Shown: piece by piece, positions 17,297 through 27,011 of the stretch | How the letters are laid out: every line of letters begins with the position of its first letter | Position numbering within the stretch: position 1 is the stretch's first letter | Notes under the pieces: generated by a model | Database searches by the model: none | What the model was told of the DNA's origin: nothing | What the model saw: the letters and a program-made list of their open reading frames with translations, nothing else | Origin: an uncultured Methanolobus sp. | GTDB taxonomy: Archaea > Halobacteriota > Methanosarcinia > Methanosarcinales > Methanosarcinaceae | Length of the DNA stretch: 64,000 nucleotides | Assembly (NCBI RefSeq): GCF_963667555.1 | Contig: NZ_OY763421.1 | Coordinates: 2,869,562-2,933,561, forward strand | Direction of reading: 5' to 3' | Position numbers and translations under genes: made by a program

Positions 17297-17581
17297 TCAC
17301 TTGTGCAGCTCTTCTTCTACTTCTTCTCTACCGGCAGCCAGCTCTTCCACTTGCTGCTGGTCATATTTCAGCAGAAGCGCCTGGAACTCTCCTATATGTG
17401 TCTTCTCTTCCTTTGCAACATCGAGAAGTACGCTGCTGACCTCTTCATTGTCGGTCATGCCTGCCATCTGTTCATAGAGATTTATAGCGTCCAGTTCAGC
17501 TATGAGTGCCGCTCTTAATATCTCTTTATTGATATCTTCTTTCTTCAGTTTACTAAAATCAATGGGTACTTTTGAAAACAT
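17297..17581 (-). CDS. Half-ferritin-like protein 1
   Basis: The product has 94 residues with ELDAINLYEQM and KEEKTHIGEF as the two metal-binding helices. It is a clear paralogue of the next gene through FSKVPID, INKEILRAALIAELDAI and the EEKxH motif. An acidic C-terminal tail EEVEEELHK is extra. ATG 17581 follows AAAGGAG. A role in iron or oxidative-stress handling is inferred from the fold. Having both paralogues in one transcript suggests a hetero-oligomer. Confidence 0.82.
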   Translation of the reverse strand: MFSKVPIDFSKLKKEDINKEILRAALIAELDAINLYEQMAGMTDNEEVSSVLLDVAKEEKTHIGEFQALLLKYDQQQVEELAAGREEVEEELHK

Positions 17582-17782
17582 ATCTTCCACTCTCCTTTTC
17601 TAGTAGCATCTGACATTTATGGTATCTCAGCAACCTTAATGCCAAGTATATCCAATGTCCACTATAATATCATGAAATGTCAGTCTATTTATTATTGACT
17701 AAAATGTTTCAGAATAAATGGGCAAATGGGATTGATGTCCCATTTACAAAAATAAAAAAAGAGGTTTAACAGAGCTCAAATT

Positions 17783-19699
17783 TCATCTCTGACCTGAGAT
17801 CCTTTCATCTGCACTCTTGAGGATCATGGCTATCATGTCGCTGTATGAGATGTCAGCGATCCTGGCCATTTTTGCAAGGTGTCCGTCCCAGCACCATCCG
17901 GGGTTGGGGTTGACCTCAAGGAGTTTTGGATTTCCTTTTGCATCAAGTCTCCAGTCAAGGCGGGTATAATCTCTGCACTCAAGCCTGTTTATGAGTTTCA
18001 GGCTGCACTCGACTATGAGTTCCTCAGTCTCTTTTGGAAGGTCGGCAGGTTTGGACTTGATCTTCCAGTACGGGGATTCAGGTATCCACTTTGCTTCGTA
18101 TCCGCAGAGTTTAGGGAGTTCTTCCGGCAGTTCAGAGTAATCTTCCTGTGTAAGCGGCAGTACTGTATAGTTTTCCGGCGGGTTGCCTATGATACCTATA
18201 CTGAGGTCTTTTCCGGGGAGGAATTCTTCTACAAGGATCGGTTTATCGTAACCAAGACCTTCCCTTATACTATAGATAGCTTTGACAACTTCATCACGGC
18301 TGTTACATACACTATTCTGGTTAAGTCCGAAACTTGAGTCGCCGAAGTTCGGCTTTACAATAACCGGGAAATCCATGGGCAGCTCGAACATGGTGTCCTC
18401 TCCTTTAACCACAATACCTTCTGGAACCGGAACTCCAAGATCCTTTGCAATGCCTCTCACAAGTGCTTTATCATAACAGAATGCAAGACACTGCGGTCCT
18501 GATCCGGTGTAAGGTATTTCGAACATCTCAAGTATTGCGGGTACATGCAGCTCTTTTTTAGGATCGTTGTCATATCCCTCGTCACAGAGGTTGAAAACGA
18601 AATCCGTTTTAGCTCTTATCTTTGCAAGGTCGGTGACAAGGGTGTCATGGTTATCCAGATACTTGAAAGAATAGCCTTCAAGCTCATGGAGTCCGCCTTT
18701 GAGCTGGTCGATGGTGTACATGTCGTCATCATCAAAAACACCGCATGGTTTCAGTGAGTCTCTCTTCCTCGGGTCACCGAATACGACCACTACGTTCTTT
18801 TCAGGTTCCTTGGTCTTCTTTTTCTTAGGTGCCCATTCCTTCCTGACAGATGCAGTGACAATTATGCGCCTTTCCATCATTCCAAGATCCTGGTTTCTTA
18901 ATGTCTGTGAATTGATGGAGTCAACTATTTCAATATCTGTGAACTCTGCCTTTTTCATGAGCTCTTTCAGCGCATCGGTAGTGTAGAGGCGCTCAGCATA
19001 GAACTGGTCTGCTATAACTCCTGATGTATCGTTGACAATAACTTCTCTGGATATGAGTTTCTGGCCATCGGTTGATATGGACCTCTCCCTGCACACAAAG
19101 TTGTGCTTGTCTATCCATTCCCATGAACGTGGCTGGTATTTTTCCTTGAGGTATGAACCATCTGCCACATCAAGCAGTACTTTTCCCCAGGGTTTTAGTA
19201 TCCTCTTTACTTCTTTCAAGACCCTCAGATCTTCATCAGACGTTTCAAAATAACCAAAACTATTTCCAAGGAGCATCACAACATCGAATGAATCGGTTGC
19301 ATAAGGCGTCTTTCTTGCATCCCCTTCCTTGAACTTGACACCGAGGCTCTCCTTCTTAGCAGTGTTCTTTGCCCTCTGGATAAGGTAGTGTGACCTGTCC
19401 AGCCCTTCAAGATTCTTCAACCCTCTTCTTGCAAGTTCCAGTGTGTGTCTTCCCTGACCACAGCACAGGTCAAGCACATGGCTTTCAGGCGTAAGTTTCA
19501 GTATTGAAGAAAATGTGTCTATTTCCTGTCTGGTGATAGTTGCATCCTCTACGATATCCGCATCGGTCTTCAGGTAGAGTGAATTGAATATCTTCTTCCA
19601 CCAATCGGGGCTAACATGCTCTTCCAGGTGTGGGACTGGTCCCAATGTCCTTGATTTTTGTTTTTCTTTGTTCTGGTATTCTTTAGGTCTTTCTTTCAT
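17783..19699 (-). CDS. Fusion of SAM-dependent methyltransferase and D-Ala-D-Ala-ligase-like ATP-grasp enzyme
   Basis: Residues 40 to about 285 form a class I methyltransferase with the SAM motif VLDLCCGQGRHTLELARRG and DSFDVVMLLGNSFGY. After a basic linker, PKKKKTKEPEK, residues 305 to 638 form an ATP-grasp domain like D-alanine-D-alanine ligase, with FNLCDEGYDNDPKKELHVPA, FPVIVKPNFGDSSFG, LVEEFLPGKDLSIGI and LLEVNPNPGW. Methanosarcinales lack murein, so the ligase must join other substrates, perhaps amino acids or a modified peptide. The fused methyltransferase may act on the same product. It stands alone; 280 bases of AT-rich sequence lie upstream. Confidence 0.85.
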   Translation of the reverse strand: MKERPKEYQNKEKQKSRTLGPVPHLEEHVSPDWWKKIFNSLYLKTDADIVEDATITRQEIDTFSSILKLTPESHVLDLCCGQGRHTLELARRGLKNLEGLDRSHYLIQRAKNTAKKESLGVKFKEGDARKTPYATDSFDVVMLLGNSFGYFETSDEDLRVLKEVKRILKPWGKVLLDVADGSYLKEKYQPRSWEWIDKHNFVCRERSISTDGQKLISREVIVNDTSGVIADQFYAERLYTTDALKELMKKAEFTDIEIVDSINSQTLRNQDLGMMERRIIVTASVRKEWAPKKKKTKEPEKNVVVVFGDPRKRDSLKPCGVFDDDDMYTIDQLKGGLHELEGYSFKYLDNHDTLVTDLAKIRAKTDFVFNLCDEGYDNDPKKELHVPAILEMFEIPYTGSGPQCLAFCYDKALVRGIAKDLGVPVPEGIVVKGEDTMFELPMDFPVIVKPNFGDSSFGLNQNSVCNSRDEVVKAIYSIREGLGYDKPILVEEFLPGKDLSIGIIGNPPENYTVLPLTQEDYSELPEELPKLCGYEAKWIPESPYWKIKSKPADLPKETEELIVECSLKLINRLECRDYTRLDWRLDAKGNPKLLEVNPNPGWCWDGHLAKMARIADISYSDMIAMILKSADERISGQR

Positions 19700-19979
19700 C
19701 AGGTATAACCCTCTAATATTTGGAACACACTACACCGTGTATTCAAGCAATAATGTACGGTTTAAGAATAAATAACCTGCGATAAGTTGTTTATTTTAGT
19801 TATTACTAATTATTTCTCTTTATATCTTGTTTTTAATCAAATATTAATTGTTAATATTTGAAATAATCCATATTATGACTTATTATCTTTAAAAAACTTA
19901 AATTATTGTTTTATTTATCAAAACTGCACGAATTGTTCCAGAATACCATGTATTCAAGATTTTCAGAATTCTTACCTTT

Positions 19980-21068
19980 TCAATAAAAATCGCTCAAAAA
20001 AGTCTGTCTTTCATCTATCTTCTCAAGTTTTGTGACTCCAACTCCAAGTAACCTGAATCTGCCTTTCCCCATGAATTCCTCCATGAGTATCAGGGCATTC
20101 TTTGTGATGACTTCTTTATCTGTGGTTGCAGCATTTAGTGTTCTTGCCCGGGTGTATGTCCTGAAATCCTCATAACGCACCTTGATGGTCACAGTTCTGT
20201 ACCTGAACCTTTTTTTCATCATTGACACATGCACTTTCTCGGTAAGTTCCCTGAAAACAGCTTCAATTTTGATCGGGTCGGAGATATCTTCATCAAAAGT
20301 ATCTTCAGTGCTCACGGATTTTACTTCTTCTCTTTCCTTTACTTCCCGTGTGTCAATACCGTTTGCAAGCTGATGCATCACAACTCCGAATTTCCCAAAA
20401 CGTGCTATAAGTAGCTGAACATCGCAGGTGGCAAGCTGTCCCACAGTTTCAATTCCCATCTCTTCCAGAATTGGCTGGGTTTTCTTACCAATTCCGGGTA
20501 TTTTCGATACATTCATTGGGAACAGAAAATCCTGGATGCCCCCTGGTCTTACAACGGTCAGCCCGTCGGGTTTGTTAAAATCAGATGCTATTTTTGCAAT
20601 CACCTTATTCGGTGCCACACCTATGGAACATGTAAGTCCGTGAAGTCTTTGAATTTCACTTTTTATCTTCTTTGCAAGCAAGGTCGCAGATTCATAATCC
20701 GAAATTGATTCTCCAATGTCAAGGTATGCTTCATCGACACTTACCTGCTGGAATTTGTCAGCAAAGATGCGAAGTGTCTGCATTATTTCTGCTGATACTT
20801 CCTTGTAAAGCTTCATGTTAACTCTGAGATAAACTGCATCCGGGCACAGTTTGTAGGCTTTTGAGATTGCCATGCCGGAGTGTATGCCGTATGCTCTTGC
20901 CTCATATGAGCACGTGCTTGCAACTCCTCTGCCACTGCCGTCCTTTGGGTCTGATCCCACAACAACCGGTAGTCCTTTAAGTTCAGGTCTGTCTCTCACT
21001 TCAACAGAGGAGTAAAAGCTGTCCATATCGATGTGTAGTGTTATCTTTTCTCTTCCTGTGTTTTCCAT
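19980..21068 (-). CDS. dinB: DNA polymerase IV (Y family)
   Basis: The 362-residue translesion polymerase has the catalytic segments HIDMDSFYSSVEVRDRPEL at the N-terminus and VSVDEAYLDIG near residue 95. The helix-hairpin-helix KIPGIGKKTQPILEEMGI and the little-finger domain follow. The C-terminus QTFLSDFY fits a PCNA-interacting PIP box. ATG 21068 is preferred because GGAG lies just upstream; a TTG at 21095 would add nine residues. Confidence 0.95.
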   Translation of the reverse strand: MENTGREKITLHIDMDSFYSSVEVRDRPELKGLPVVVGSDPKDGSGRGVASTCSYEARAYGIHSGMAISKAYKLCPDAVYLRVNMKLYKEVSAEIMQTLRIFADKFQQVSVDEAYLDIGESISDYESATLLAKKIKSEIQRLHGLTCSIGVAPNKVIAKIASDFNKPDGLTVVRPGGIQDFLFPMNVSKIPGIGKKTQPILEEMGIETVGQLATCDVQLLIARFGKFGVVMHQLANGIDTREVKEREEVKSVSTEDTFDEDISDPIKIEAVFRELTEKVHVSMMKKRFRYRTVTIKVRYEDFRTYTRARTLNAATTDKEVITKNALILMEEFMGKGRFRLLGVGVTKLEKIDERQTFLSDFY

Positions 21069-21220
21069 TGGAGCTCCATTGATGCTTTTACTCAAATGCA
21101 GTCATATTTATAGATTCAATTGAATATATCGGTTTTTTGCTTATGGCCAACGGAACCCTGATATAATATCAAAAACCATGGCAATCATATTAAGTAATAA
21201 AGTAATGGTCCTGTTCAATC

Positions 21221-21511
21221 ATGTATTATATCTATCTTGCAATTATTGCTTACGTAGCTGTTCTTTACCTCACATTGAGAGATATCCGTATCTATAAAAG
21301 GACCAAAATAGAATCATATCGTAAAGGTGCAATGAAGGGTATTCTCGCTTCCTCTATTGTACTGCTGGGAGTTCTGTTCACCACTTTCAATCCGGAGATG
21401 GGTCTTCTTATTGTATTCCTTGGCATGTATATCAACAAAAAAGGTACTCGTGAGCGTGTTTTCACCAACGCGGAAGCCTGGGATCGTTTTCTGGGAAAGA
21501 CTGATATATAA
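21221..21511 (+). CDS. Small two-helix membrane protein, unknown
   Basis: The 96-residue product has an N-terminal hydrophobic helix YLAIIAYVAVLYLTL and a second around ILASSIVLLGVLF and MGLLIVFLGMYI, separated by a basic loop (RDIRIYKRTKIESYRK). I do not recognise a family. It is read toward rps17e, but a TATA-like element at about 21562-21572 suggests that the ribosomal gene has its own promoter. Confidence 0.65.
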   Translation: MYYIYLAIIAYVAVLYLTLRDIRIYKRTKIESYRKGAMKGILASSIVLLGVLFTTFNPEMGLLIVFLGMYINKKGTRERVFTNAEAWDRFLGKTDI

Positions 21512-21638
21512 TAGAGTATTCAGGTGCAGTTCCAGTAATCCAAAAGGTATAAATGTAAGGGTATTTATTATAACCCCGATACAAGTTACTACTATAAAGT
21601 TTCATCAAATAATTGATTCATAATAATGGAGAATTATC

Positions 21639-21833
21639 ATGGGAAATATTAGACAAACCAACATCAAGAGAATTTCACTTCGCTTAGTAGAAAATCACGG
21701 TGACGTATTTACAACAGACTTTGACACAAACAAGCTTCTTGTGACAAAGTACACAACCATCGAGAGTAAGGTTATCAGAAACCGTGTAGCAGGTTACGTG
21801 ACAAGGAAGATGACACACAGGCCAAGAGAGTAA
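21639..21833 (+). CDS. rps17e: Ribosomal protein S17e
   Basis: The 64-residue product matches archaeal S17e in length and pattern: basic N-terminus [10 protein letters not shown], then [28 protein letters not shown]. It is a small-subunit protein found only in archaea and eukaryotes. GGAG lies eight bases before the ATG. dapA follows after 24 bases, so S17e, dapA and dapB may share a transcript. Confidence 0.95.
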   Translation: MGNIRQTNIKRISLRLVENHGDVFTTDFDTNKLLVTKYTTIESKVIRNRVAGYVTRKMTHRPRE

Positions 21834-21857
21834 GGTTTCTGGAGAGGGGATGTTCCC

Positions 21858-22733
21858 ATGTTCGAAGGAGTTTTGCCTGCTCTTGTAACGCCATTCTCAA
21901 AGGACGGTTCTATTGATTCTGAAAGTTTCAGGAAGATCGTCAATTTTGTAGAAGAAGGCGGCGTTTCCGGAGTTGTTGTCTGTGGTACGACTGGTGAATC
22001 TGCAACCCTGTCAACCGGGGAACACAAAGAGCTGATAAATCTTTGTGTGGATTGCGCGAAGGTTCCTGTCATTGCCGGTACAGGTTCTAACAACACTGCA
22101 GAGGCGGTGGAACTTACTAAACACGCTGCGGACGCGGGAGCAGATGGTGCTCTTGTAATATCCCCATATTATAACAAGCCCAATAATGCAGGGCTTATTG
22201 CTCATTTTAAAACGATAGCTGAAGCTTCGGATATTCCTATTGTATTGTACAATGTGCCTTCCCGCACAGGGCAGGACATGCCGCTGGAAGTTATTGTAGA
22301 GCTTTCCAAGGTAGAGAATATCGTAGCTGTCAAGGAAGCAAGTGGAAATCTTGGCAAGTTATCTCAGATTCTTGAAGAAACAGTAGACGAAGACTTTGAG
22401 GTTCTCTCAGGTGAGGACGGTCTTACGTTCCCAATAATGGCTTTGGGCGGTGCTGGTGTAATTTCTGTTGTTGCCAATATCGTTCCTGCTAAAATGGTGC
22501 AGCTTGTTGAAGCTGTGAAGGTATGTGACCTTGAAACTGCCAGAAGGATTCATTTTGAGATCGCACCACTTATTCGTGCATTGTTCACAGAAACGAACCC
22601 TATACCAGTAAAGAGGGCAGTTGAGCTTGTAGGTCTTTCAAGCGGTGATATGAGACTACCTCTGGCTCCACTTAGCGATGAGAACAGTGTTCTTCTTGAA
22701 AATGTCCTTCGCAAGCTGGGGTGCATCGCATGA
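21858..22733 (+). CDS. dapA: 4-hydroxy-tetrahydrodipicolinate synthase
   Basis: The 291-residue aldolase condenses pyruvate with aspartate semialdehyde toward lysine. Hallmarks are PALVTPFSKDGSID at the N-terminus, VVCGTTGESATL near residue 40, YNVPSRTG near 134, and the Schiff-base Lys in VAVKEASGN near 162. GGAGAGGGGATG precedes the ATG. The stop overlaps the dapB start as ATGA, so the two are translationally coupled. Confidence 0.97.
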   Translation: MFEGVLPALVTPFSKDGSIDSESFRKIVNFVEEGGVSGVVVCGTTGESATLSTGEHKELINLCVDCAKVPVIAGTGSNNTAEAVELTKHAADAGADGALVISPYYNKPNNAGLIAHFKTIAEASDIPIVLYNVPSRTGQDMPLEVIVELSKVENIVAVKEASGNLGKLSQILEETVDEDFEVLSGEDGLTFPIMALGGAGVISVVANIVPAKMVQLVEAVKVCDLETARRIHFEIAPLIRALFTETNPIPVKRAVELVGLSSGDMRLPLAPLSDENSVLLENVLRKLGCIA

Positions 22734-23521
22734 TAAATGTTGGTGTGACCGGTGCTTCCGGAAGAATGGGCAGACTTATTATAGAAAATATTCTCAGATT
22801 TGATGATCTCAAATTAACATCAGCCTTTGATCTTATGAACATCGGCAAGGATGTTGGTGAGGTCGCTCAGATAGGTGCTCTGGGAGTTCCTATATCAGGC
22901 GTGGATGACATGGAATCTGTCCTGAAGGAATCCAAAACCCAGGTTCTTATTGATTTTACAATCGCAGATGCAACTGCTGTTAATGCACCAAGGGCTGCAT
23001 CAGCCGGTGTGAGTCTTGTAATTGGTACAACAGGTCTTTCCCCTGAACAGAAAAAGGCAATAGAAGACTCAATTATCAGCAACAACGTTGCAGGCATTAT
23101 ATCTCCTAACTATTCAGTAGGAGTAAATGTTTTCTTTAAAATACTCGCAGAAGCTTCCAAATATCTTGGCGACATGGACATTGAGATAATAGAAGCTCAT
23201 CACATGCACAAGAAAGATGCTCCAAGCGGAACCGCACTTGGTGCTGCAAAGGTCATCAGTGAAACACTTGGCGGCAAGGAATTCGTGTACGGGCGTGAGG
23301 GTTTTGCACCCCGTGGAAAAGAAATAGGTATCCATGCAGTGCGCGGTGGAGACATAGTTGGAGATCACACTGTTCTTTTTGCAGGTGACGGCGAGAGAAT
23401 TGAGATAAAGCACCAGGCACATTCAAGGCAGGCTTTTGCCGGTGGCGCTGTCAAAGCAGCCGCATGGATTGGCAATGCAGCTCCTGGTCTTTACACCATG
23501 CAGGAGATACTGGGACTATAG
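22730..23521 (+). CDS. dapB: 4-hydroxy-tetrahydrodipicolinate reductase
   Basis: The product reduces the DapA product with NAD(P)H. It has the Rossmann motif GVTGASGRMGR, the loop VIGTTGLS, the catalytic HHMHKKDAPSGTA near residue 158, and GREGFAPRGKEIGIHAVRGGDIVGDH near the C-terminus. The start is ATG 22730, overlapping the dapA stop by four bases. Confidence 0.97.
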   Translation: MINVGVTGASGRMGRLIIENILRFDDLKLTSAFDLMNIGKDVGEVAQIGALGVPISGVDDMESVLKESKTQVLIDFTIADATAVNAPRAASAGVSLVIGTTGLSPEQKKAIEDSIISNNVAGIISPNYSVGVNVFFKILAEASKYLGDMDIEIIEAHHMHKKDAPSGTALGAAKVISETLGGKEFVYGREGFAPRGKEIGIHAVRGGDIVGDHTVLFAGDGERIEIKHQAHSRQAFAGGAVKAAAWIGNAAPGLYTMQEILGL

Positions 23522-23527
23522 ATTCCC

Positions 23528-23535
23528 TTTTTTTT
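23528..23535 (+). terminator. T8 tract after dapB
   Basis: Eight T residues lie seven bases after the dapB stop codon, without a strong hairpin. Oligo-T tracts end transcription in archaea. The rest of the gap up to pyrI at 23736 is AT-rich and shows no gene. Confidence 0.5.
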
Positions 23536-23735
23536 GGCATAGATGTGTTCATTTGTGGCACAGTTTTGTTGACTTGTGCACACAAAACAAAATGATAAAT
23601 CATTGATAATGGACATCGATGTTATATATATGTCAATATATAATATTCATTGTAGCATGAAAGCATTTGGTGCCATTGTTACTACCTCCAAAAACCTCCA
23701 AACATTTCTTCCTTTTTTTATTTTTTTGTTCCTCT

Positions 23736-24206
23736 TCACAGCAAGTGCTCTGCAATATTCTCTGAGATAACCCTTCCGCAATAATAGCATCTGAGTTTAA
23801 GGACTATGTTTTCGGTATCAACTGTAAATTTTGATGTGATGGGTTCATTGCTATTGGATATGCAATTAGGATTTATGCAGCCTACAACCCCTTCCACAAA
23901 AGATGGGATATGCACTTTTTTCTTGCTTTCCACGTTGAAATCACGTATGATATTAATGGTCGCATTTGGTGCAATGAGTGCTATCCTGTCAACTTCTTCC
24001 ACATTCAGCTCCCGGTTCTCTATTTTGACAACATCTTTCTTCCCGTACTTACCATTGGAGTTTATCAGTACGCTCACAACACCCTGTGATGAATCCGGAA
24101 GCCCGAGTATCTTAAGAACACTCAGGACTTTGCCTGCTGTAATATGGTCTATCACAGTACCGTTCTCTATCCTGCGCACCCTTAGCTCAGTTTCAATATC
24201 GGTCAT
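23736..24206 (-). CDS. pyrI: Aspartate carbamoyltransferase regulatory chain
   Basis: The 156-residue product opens with ELRVRRIENGTVIDHI, the allosteric nucleotide-binding start of PyrI. It ends in the zinc domain with Cys pairs CINPNCISNS and CYYCGRVI. It gives feedback control by CTP to PyrB. The start overlaps the pyrB stop by four bases. Confidence 0.97.
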   Translation of the reverse strand: MTDIETELRVRRIENGTVIDHITAGKVLSVLKILGLPDSSQGVVSVLINSNGKYGKKDVVKIENRELNVEEVDRIALIAPNATINIIRDFNVESKKKVHIPSFVEGVVGCINPNCISNSNEPITSKFTVDTENIVLKLRCYYCGRVISENIAEHLL

Positions 24207-25129
24207 TCTATCGCTCCTAACACCAGTCCGAGTAATGCCATTCTTACGGGAACTCCATAGAATGCCTGTTTAAAGTAGCAGGCGTGTAGTGTATTATCCA
24301 CATTAGTGTCTATCTCATTCACCCTTGGCAGCGGATGCATTATTTTAAGTTCCGGTTTAACATCTTTCAATGTTTCCATGTTTATCTTCAGCTTGTTAGC
24401 AACCTTTTGATATTCTGCAGCATCGGGGAACCTTTCTTTCTGGATACGTGTCATGTAAAGCACATCAACATCCCTGATAGCTTCTTCAATGGTGTCTACT
24501 TCTCTGATCTTCGCTCCCCTTGCGATGATATCATTGATTATTTCGTCCGGCATACGCAGTTCTTTAGGGGATATCAGGGTTATCTGTGCACCGTAAAGTG
24601 AAAGTGCATAACATAATGAGTGAACAGTCCTTCCATACTTGAGATCACCCGCAAGTGCGATCTTTAAGTCTTCAAGGTGGCTTTCACGTTTGATCGTGTA
24701 AAGGTCAAGCAGGGTTTGTGTAGGGTGGTGGCCGGCACCATCGCCCGCATTGAGCACAGGAACCCTTGAAAACTCCGACGCTAGGTGTGCAGCACCTTCT
24801 TTAGGATGACGAAGAACGATAGCATCAACATAACCATCAACAACTCTGATGGTGTCTGCAAGCGTTTCACCCTTTGCGATGGAACTGGCATCCACCGAAC
24901 CCAGGTTCAAAACATCTCCACCAAGCCGAAGCATTGCAGTTTCAAAAGACATCCTGGTCCTTGTACTTGGTTCGAAAAAAAGAACTGCAAGGATCTTCCC
25001 GGAAAGCAGGTCCGACCTTTCTTCTCCGCGCGCAATAGGTTCCATCTTTTCAGCAGCAGTGAGGATATGGTCGATCATCTCTCTGGAGAAATTCCTCATA
25101 GAAATGATAGGTTGGTCCTTAAAATTCAT
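24203..25129 (-). CDS. pyrB: Aspartate carbamoyltransferase catalytic chain
   Basis: The 308-residue product has the carbamoyl-phosphate motif FFEPSTRTRMSFE near residue 50, AGDGAGHHPTQTLLDLYTI near 128, and the late HPLPRVNEID loop near 265. It catalyses the first committed step of pyrimidine synthesis and is coupled to pyrI. A small gene of unknown function lies 45 bases upstream on the same strand and may belong to the transcript. Confidence 0.97.
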   Translation of the reverse strand: MNFKDQPIISMRNFSREMIDHILTAAEKMEPIARGEERSDLLSGKILAVLFFEPSTRTRMSFETAMLRLGGDVLNLGSVDASSIAKGETLADTIRVVDGYVDAIVLRHPKEGAAHLASEFSRVPVLNAGDGAGHHPTQTLLDLYTIKRESHLEDLKIALAGDLKYGRTVHSLCYALSLYGAQITLISPKELRMPDEIINDIIARGAKIREVDTIEEAIRDVDVLYMTRIQKERFPDAAEYQKVANKLKINMETLKDVKPELKIMHPLPRVNEIDTNVDNTLHACYFKQAFYGVPVRMALLGLVLGAIE

Positions 25130-25174
25130 CGACTACTAAAGGCATTGCATGGGATATAATATTTGCCTGCTAAG

Positions 25175-25645
25175 TCAGGATTTTTTACACCAGCATCTGT
25201 CCTTCATATCCTCTGCAAGATTGTCCCATTCACATGTTTCAACATCATCACAGATGTGTCTGCATTTGAAAATAGCCTTTCTCTTCGCAGACACGGTTAG
25301 TTCTTTAAGGTCCATTATAGCCCTTTTGATACCTGCGGCCTTATCAAAGATCTCTTTTGCTTCATCCGGGCTCATATGCCCATGTTCAAGATATTTCTCG
25401 CATTCTTTCTCTTTAGCAGACAGGACTTCCAGAAGCTTGTCGATATTTTCAATATCACTTCTTTTGATTTGTGGTTTATTAACGATCTCCCATACGATTT
25501 CGTGTAGATGCATTTCATTTCCATCGATAATTATCTTGTAGGGTATTTCTTCCCCTACCCAGAAAAGACTACTATGAAGGCTTTTCAACAGTTTCTCTCT
25601 TTCCCTTACAGAAATCTCCTCACAATCTTTCATTTCCTCTTCCAT
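25175..25645 (-). CDS. Small conserved helical protein (DUF5788-like)
   Basis: The 156-residue product is mostly helical and charged. Its C-terminus is Cys-rich: KCRHICDDVETCEWDN and RCWCKKS, which could bind a metal. It resembles what I recall of archaeal DUF5788, with LHEIVWEIVNKPQI in the middle. The function is unknown. It precedes pyrB on the same strand by 45 bases and is divergent from the Hps-RraA gene. Confidence 0.65.
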   Translation of the reverse strand: MEEEMKDCEEISVREREKLLKSLHSSLFWVGEEIPYKIIIDGNEMHLHEIVWEIVNKPQIKRSDIENIDKLLEVLSAKEKECEKYLEHGHMSPDEAKEIFDKAAGIKRAIMDLKELTVSAKRKAIFKCRHICDDVETCEWDNLAEDMKDRCWCKKS

Positions 25646-25711
25646 AATTCCACAATGTTAAATTTCACGTGATTAAATTTATAGGTTTTCAAGTATTTTA
25701 GTAGTGTAAGT

Positions 25712-27010
25712 ATGTCCAAAGTTGATCCTAATAAACCAATCATTCAGGTTGCTCTTGATCTCCTGGAAACCGACAGGGCAATACAGATAGCCAAAGAATC
25801 TCTGGAAGGCGGCGCAGACTGGCTTGAGGCCGGAACACCTCTAATTAAAAGTGAGGGCATGGATGTTATCAGAAAACTAAGGGATGCCTTCCCTGAGAAG
25901 ACAATAATTGCCGATATGAAAATAGCAGATACCGGTGCCATGGAAGTTGAAATGGGCGCAAAGGCCGGTGCTGATGTCATAGTCGTGCTTGCAAGCGCAG
26001 ATGATTCCACAATACTTGAGTCTGTGCGCGCAGCCAGAAAATATGGCGTAAAGATAATGGCAGACCTTATCTCTTCAAACGACCCCGTTTCCCGCAGCAT
26101 GGAAGTGGAAAAGCTTGGTGTGGATTACATCAACGTACATGCAGGGATCGACCAGCAGATGGAGGGTCAGGACTCACTTTCCCTCATGAAGGAAGTGGTC
26201 AGGAAAGTCAACATCCCGGTTGCCATTGCAGGAGGTCTGGACGCTGATTCATGTGCCGAGGCTGTAACCGCAGGCGCTGATATTGTTATCGTTGGCGGGA
26301 ATATCGTTCGTTCATCTAATGTAACTGCTTCTGCAAAAGCCATCAGGGAAAGTGTGGATTCCCCATCAACGGAAAAGGTGACCCGGCTTTCACGTGATGA
26401 TGAGATAAGGGCAATATTTGAAACGGTTTCAACTTCCAATATTTCCGATGCCATGCACAGAAAAGGTGCCATGCAGGATATCTTCCCGATGTTCGAGGGA
26501 AAGAAGATGGTTGGAACTGCGGTAACCGTCCAGACCTTCAAGGGAGACTGGGCAAAAGCAGTTGAGGCCATAGATGAAGCAAAGGAAGGCGATGTAATTG
26601 TAATTTACAATGGAAGTCGTCATGTAGCTCCCTGGGGAGGACTTGCCACATTGAGTTGTCTTAATAAAGGAGTTGCCGGTGTGGTTATTGATGGTGCTGT
26701 AAGGGATATCGATGAGATAAGAAAGATAGGATTGCCCGTCTTTGCCACCTGTCATGTGCCAAACGCAGGAGAGCCTAAAGGTTTCGGTGAGATCAACTCC
26801 GAAATTGTCTGCGGAAACCAGACTGTAAATCCCGGTGATTATATTGTGGGTGATGACAGCGGAGTCGTTGTTATTCCAAAAGAGCGTGCCTATGAGATCG
26901 CAAGACGTGCCAAAGAGGTCGAAAAGACCGAGCAGCGTCTCTTTGAAGAGATTCGCAGGGGTGCGACATTATCTGAGGTTATGAAACTTAAGAAATGGGA
27001 GAAACACTGA
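25712..27010 (+). CDS. 3-hexulose-6-phosphate synthase fused to an RraA-like domain
   Basis: Residues 1 to about 215 are an Hps/KGPDC TIM barrel with [11 protein letters not shown], the ADMKIADTG active-site motif, and the phosphate loops [10 protein letters not shown] and IVIVGGNIV. Residues 230 to 432 are an RraA/dimethylmenaquinone-methyltransferase-like domain with [27 protein letters not shown] and [14 protein letters not shown], the aldolase-type metal site. It is the second Hps domain in the window, besides Fae-Hps. The joint function is not established to me; formaldehyde fixation or ribose 5-phosphate supply is likely. The next gene starts after one base. Confidence 0.88.
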   Translation: MSKVDPNKPIIQVALDLLETDRAIQIAKESLEGGADWLEAGTPLIKSEGMDVIRKLRDAFPEKTIIADMKIADTGAMEVEMGAKAGADVIVVLASADDSTILESVRAARKYGVKIMADLISSNDPVSRSMEVEKLGVDYINVHAGIDQQMEGQDSLSLMKEVVRKVNIPVAIAGGLDADSCAEAVTAGADIVIVGGNIVRSSNVTASAKAIRESVDSPSTEKVTRLSRDDEIRAIFETVSTSNISDAMHRKGAMQDIFPMFEGKKMVGTAVTVQTFKGDWAKAVEAIDEAKEGDVIVIYNGSRHVAPWGGLATLSCLNKGVAGVVIDGAVRDIDEIRKIGLPVFATCHVPNAGEPKGFGEINSEIVCGNQTVNPGDYIVGDDSGVVVIPKERAYEIARRAKEVEKTEQRLFEEIRRGATLSEVMKLKKWEKH

Positions 27011-27011
27011 A

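Noticed and set aside
19700-19979. Possible gene in the spacer after dinB
   Set aside because: The stretch is AT-rich with frequent stops in all frames; nothing coding or structured stands out.
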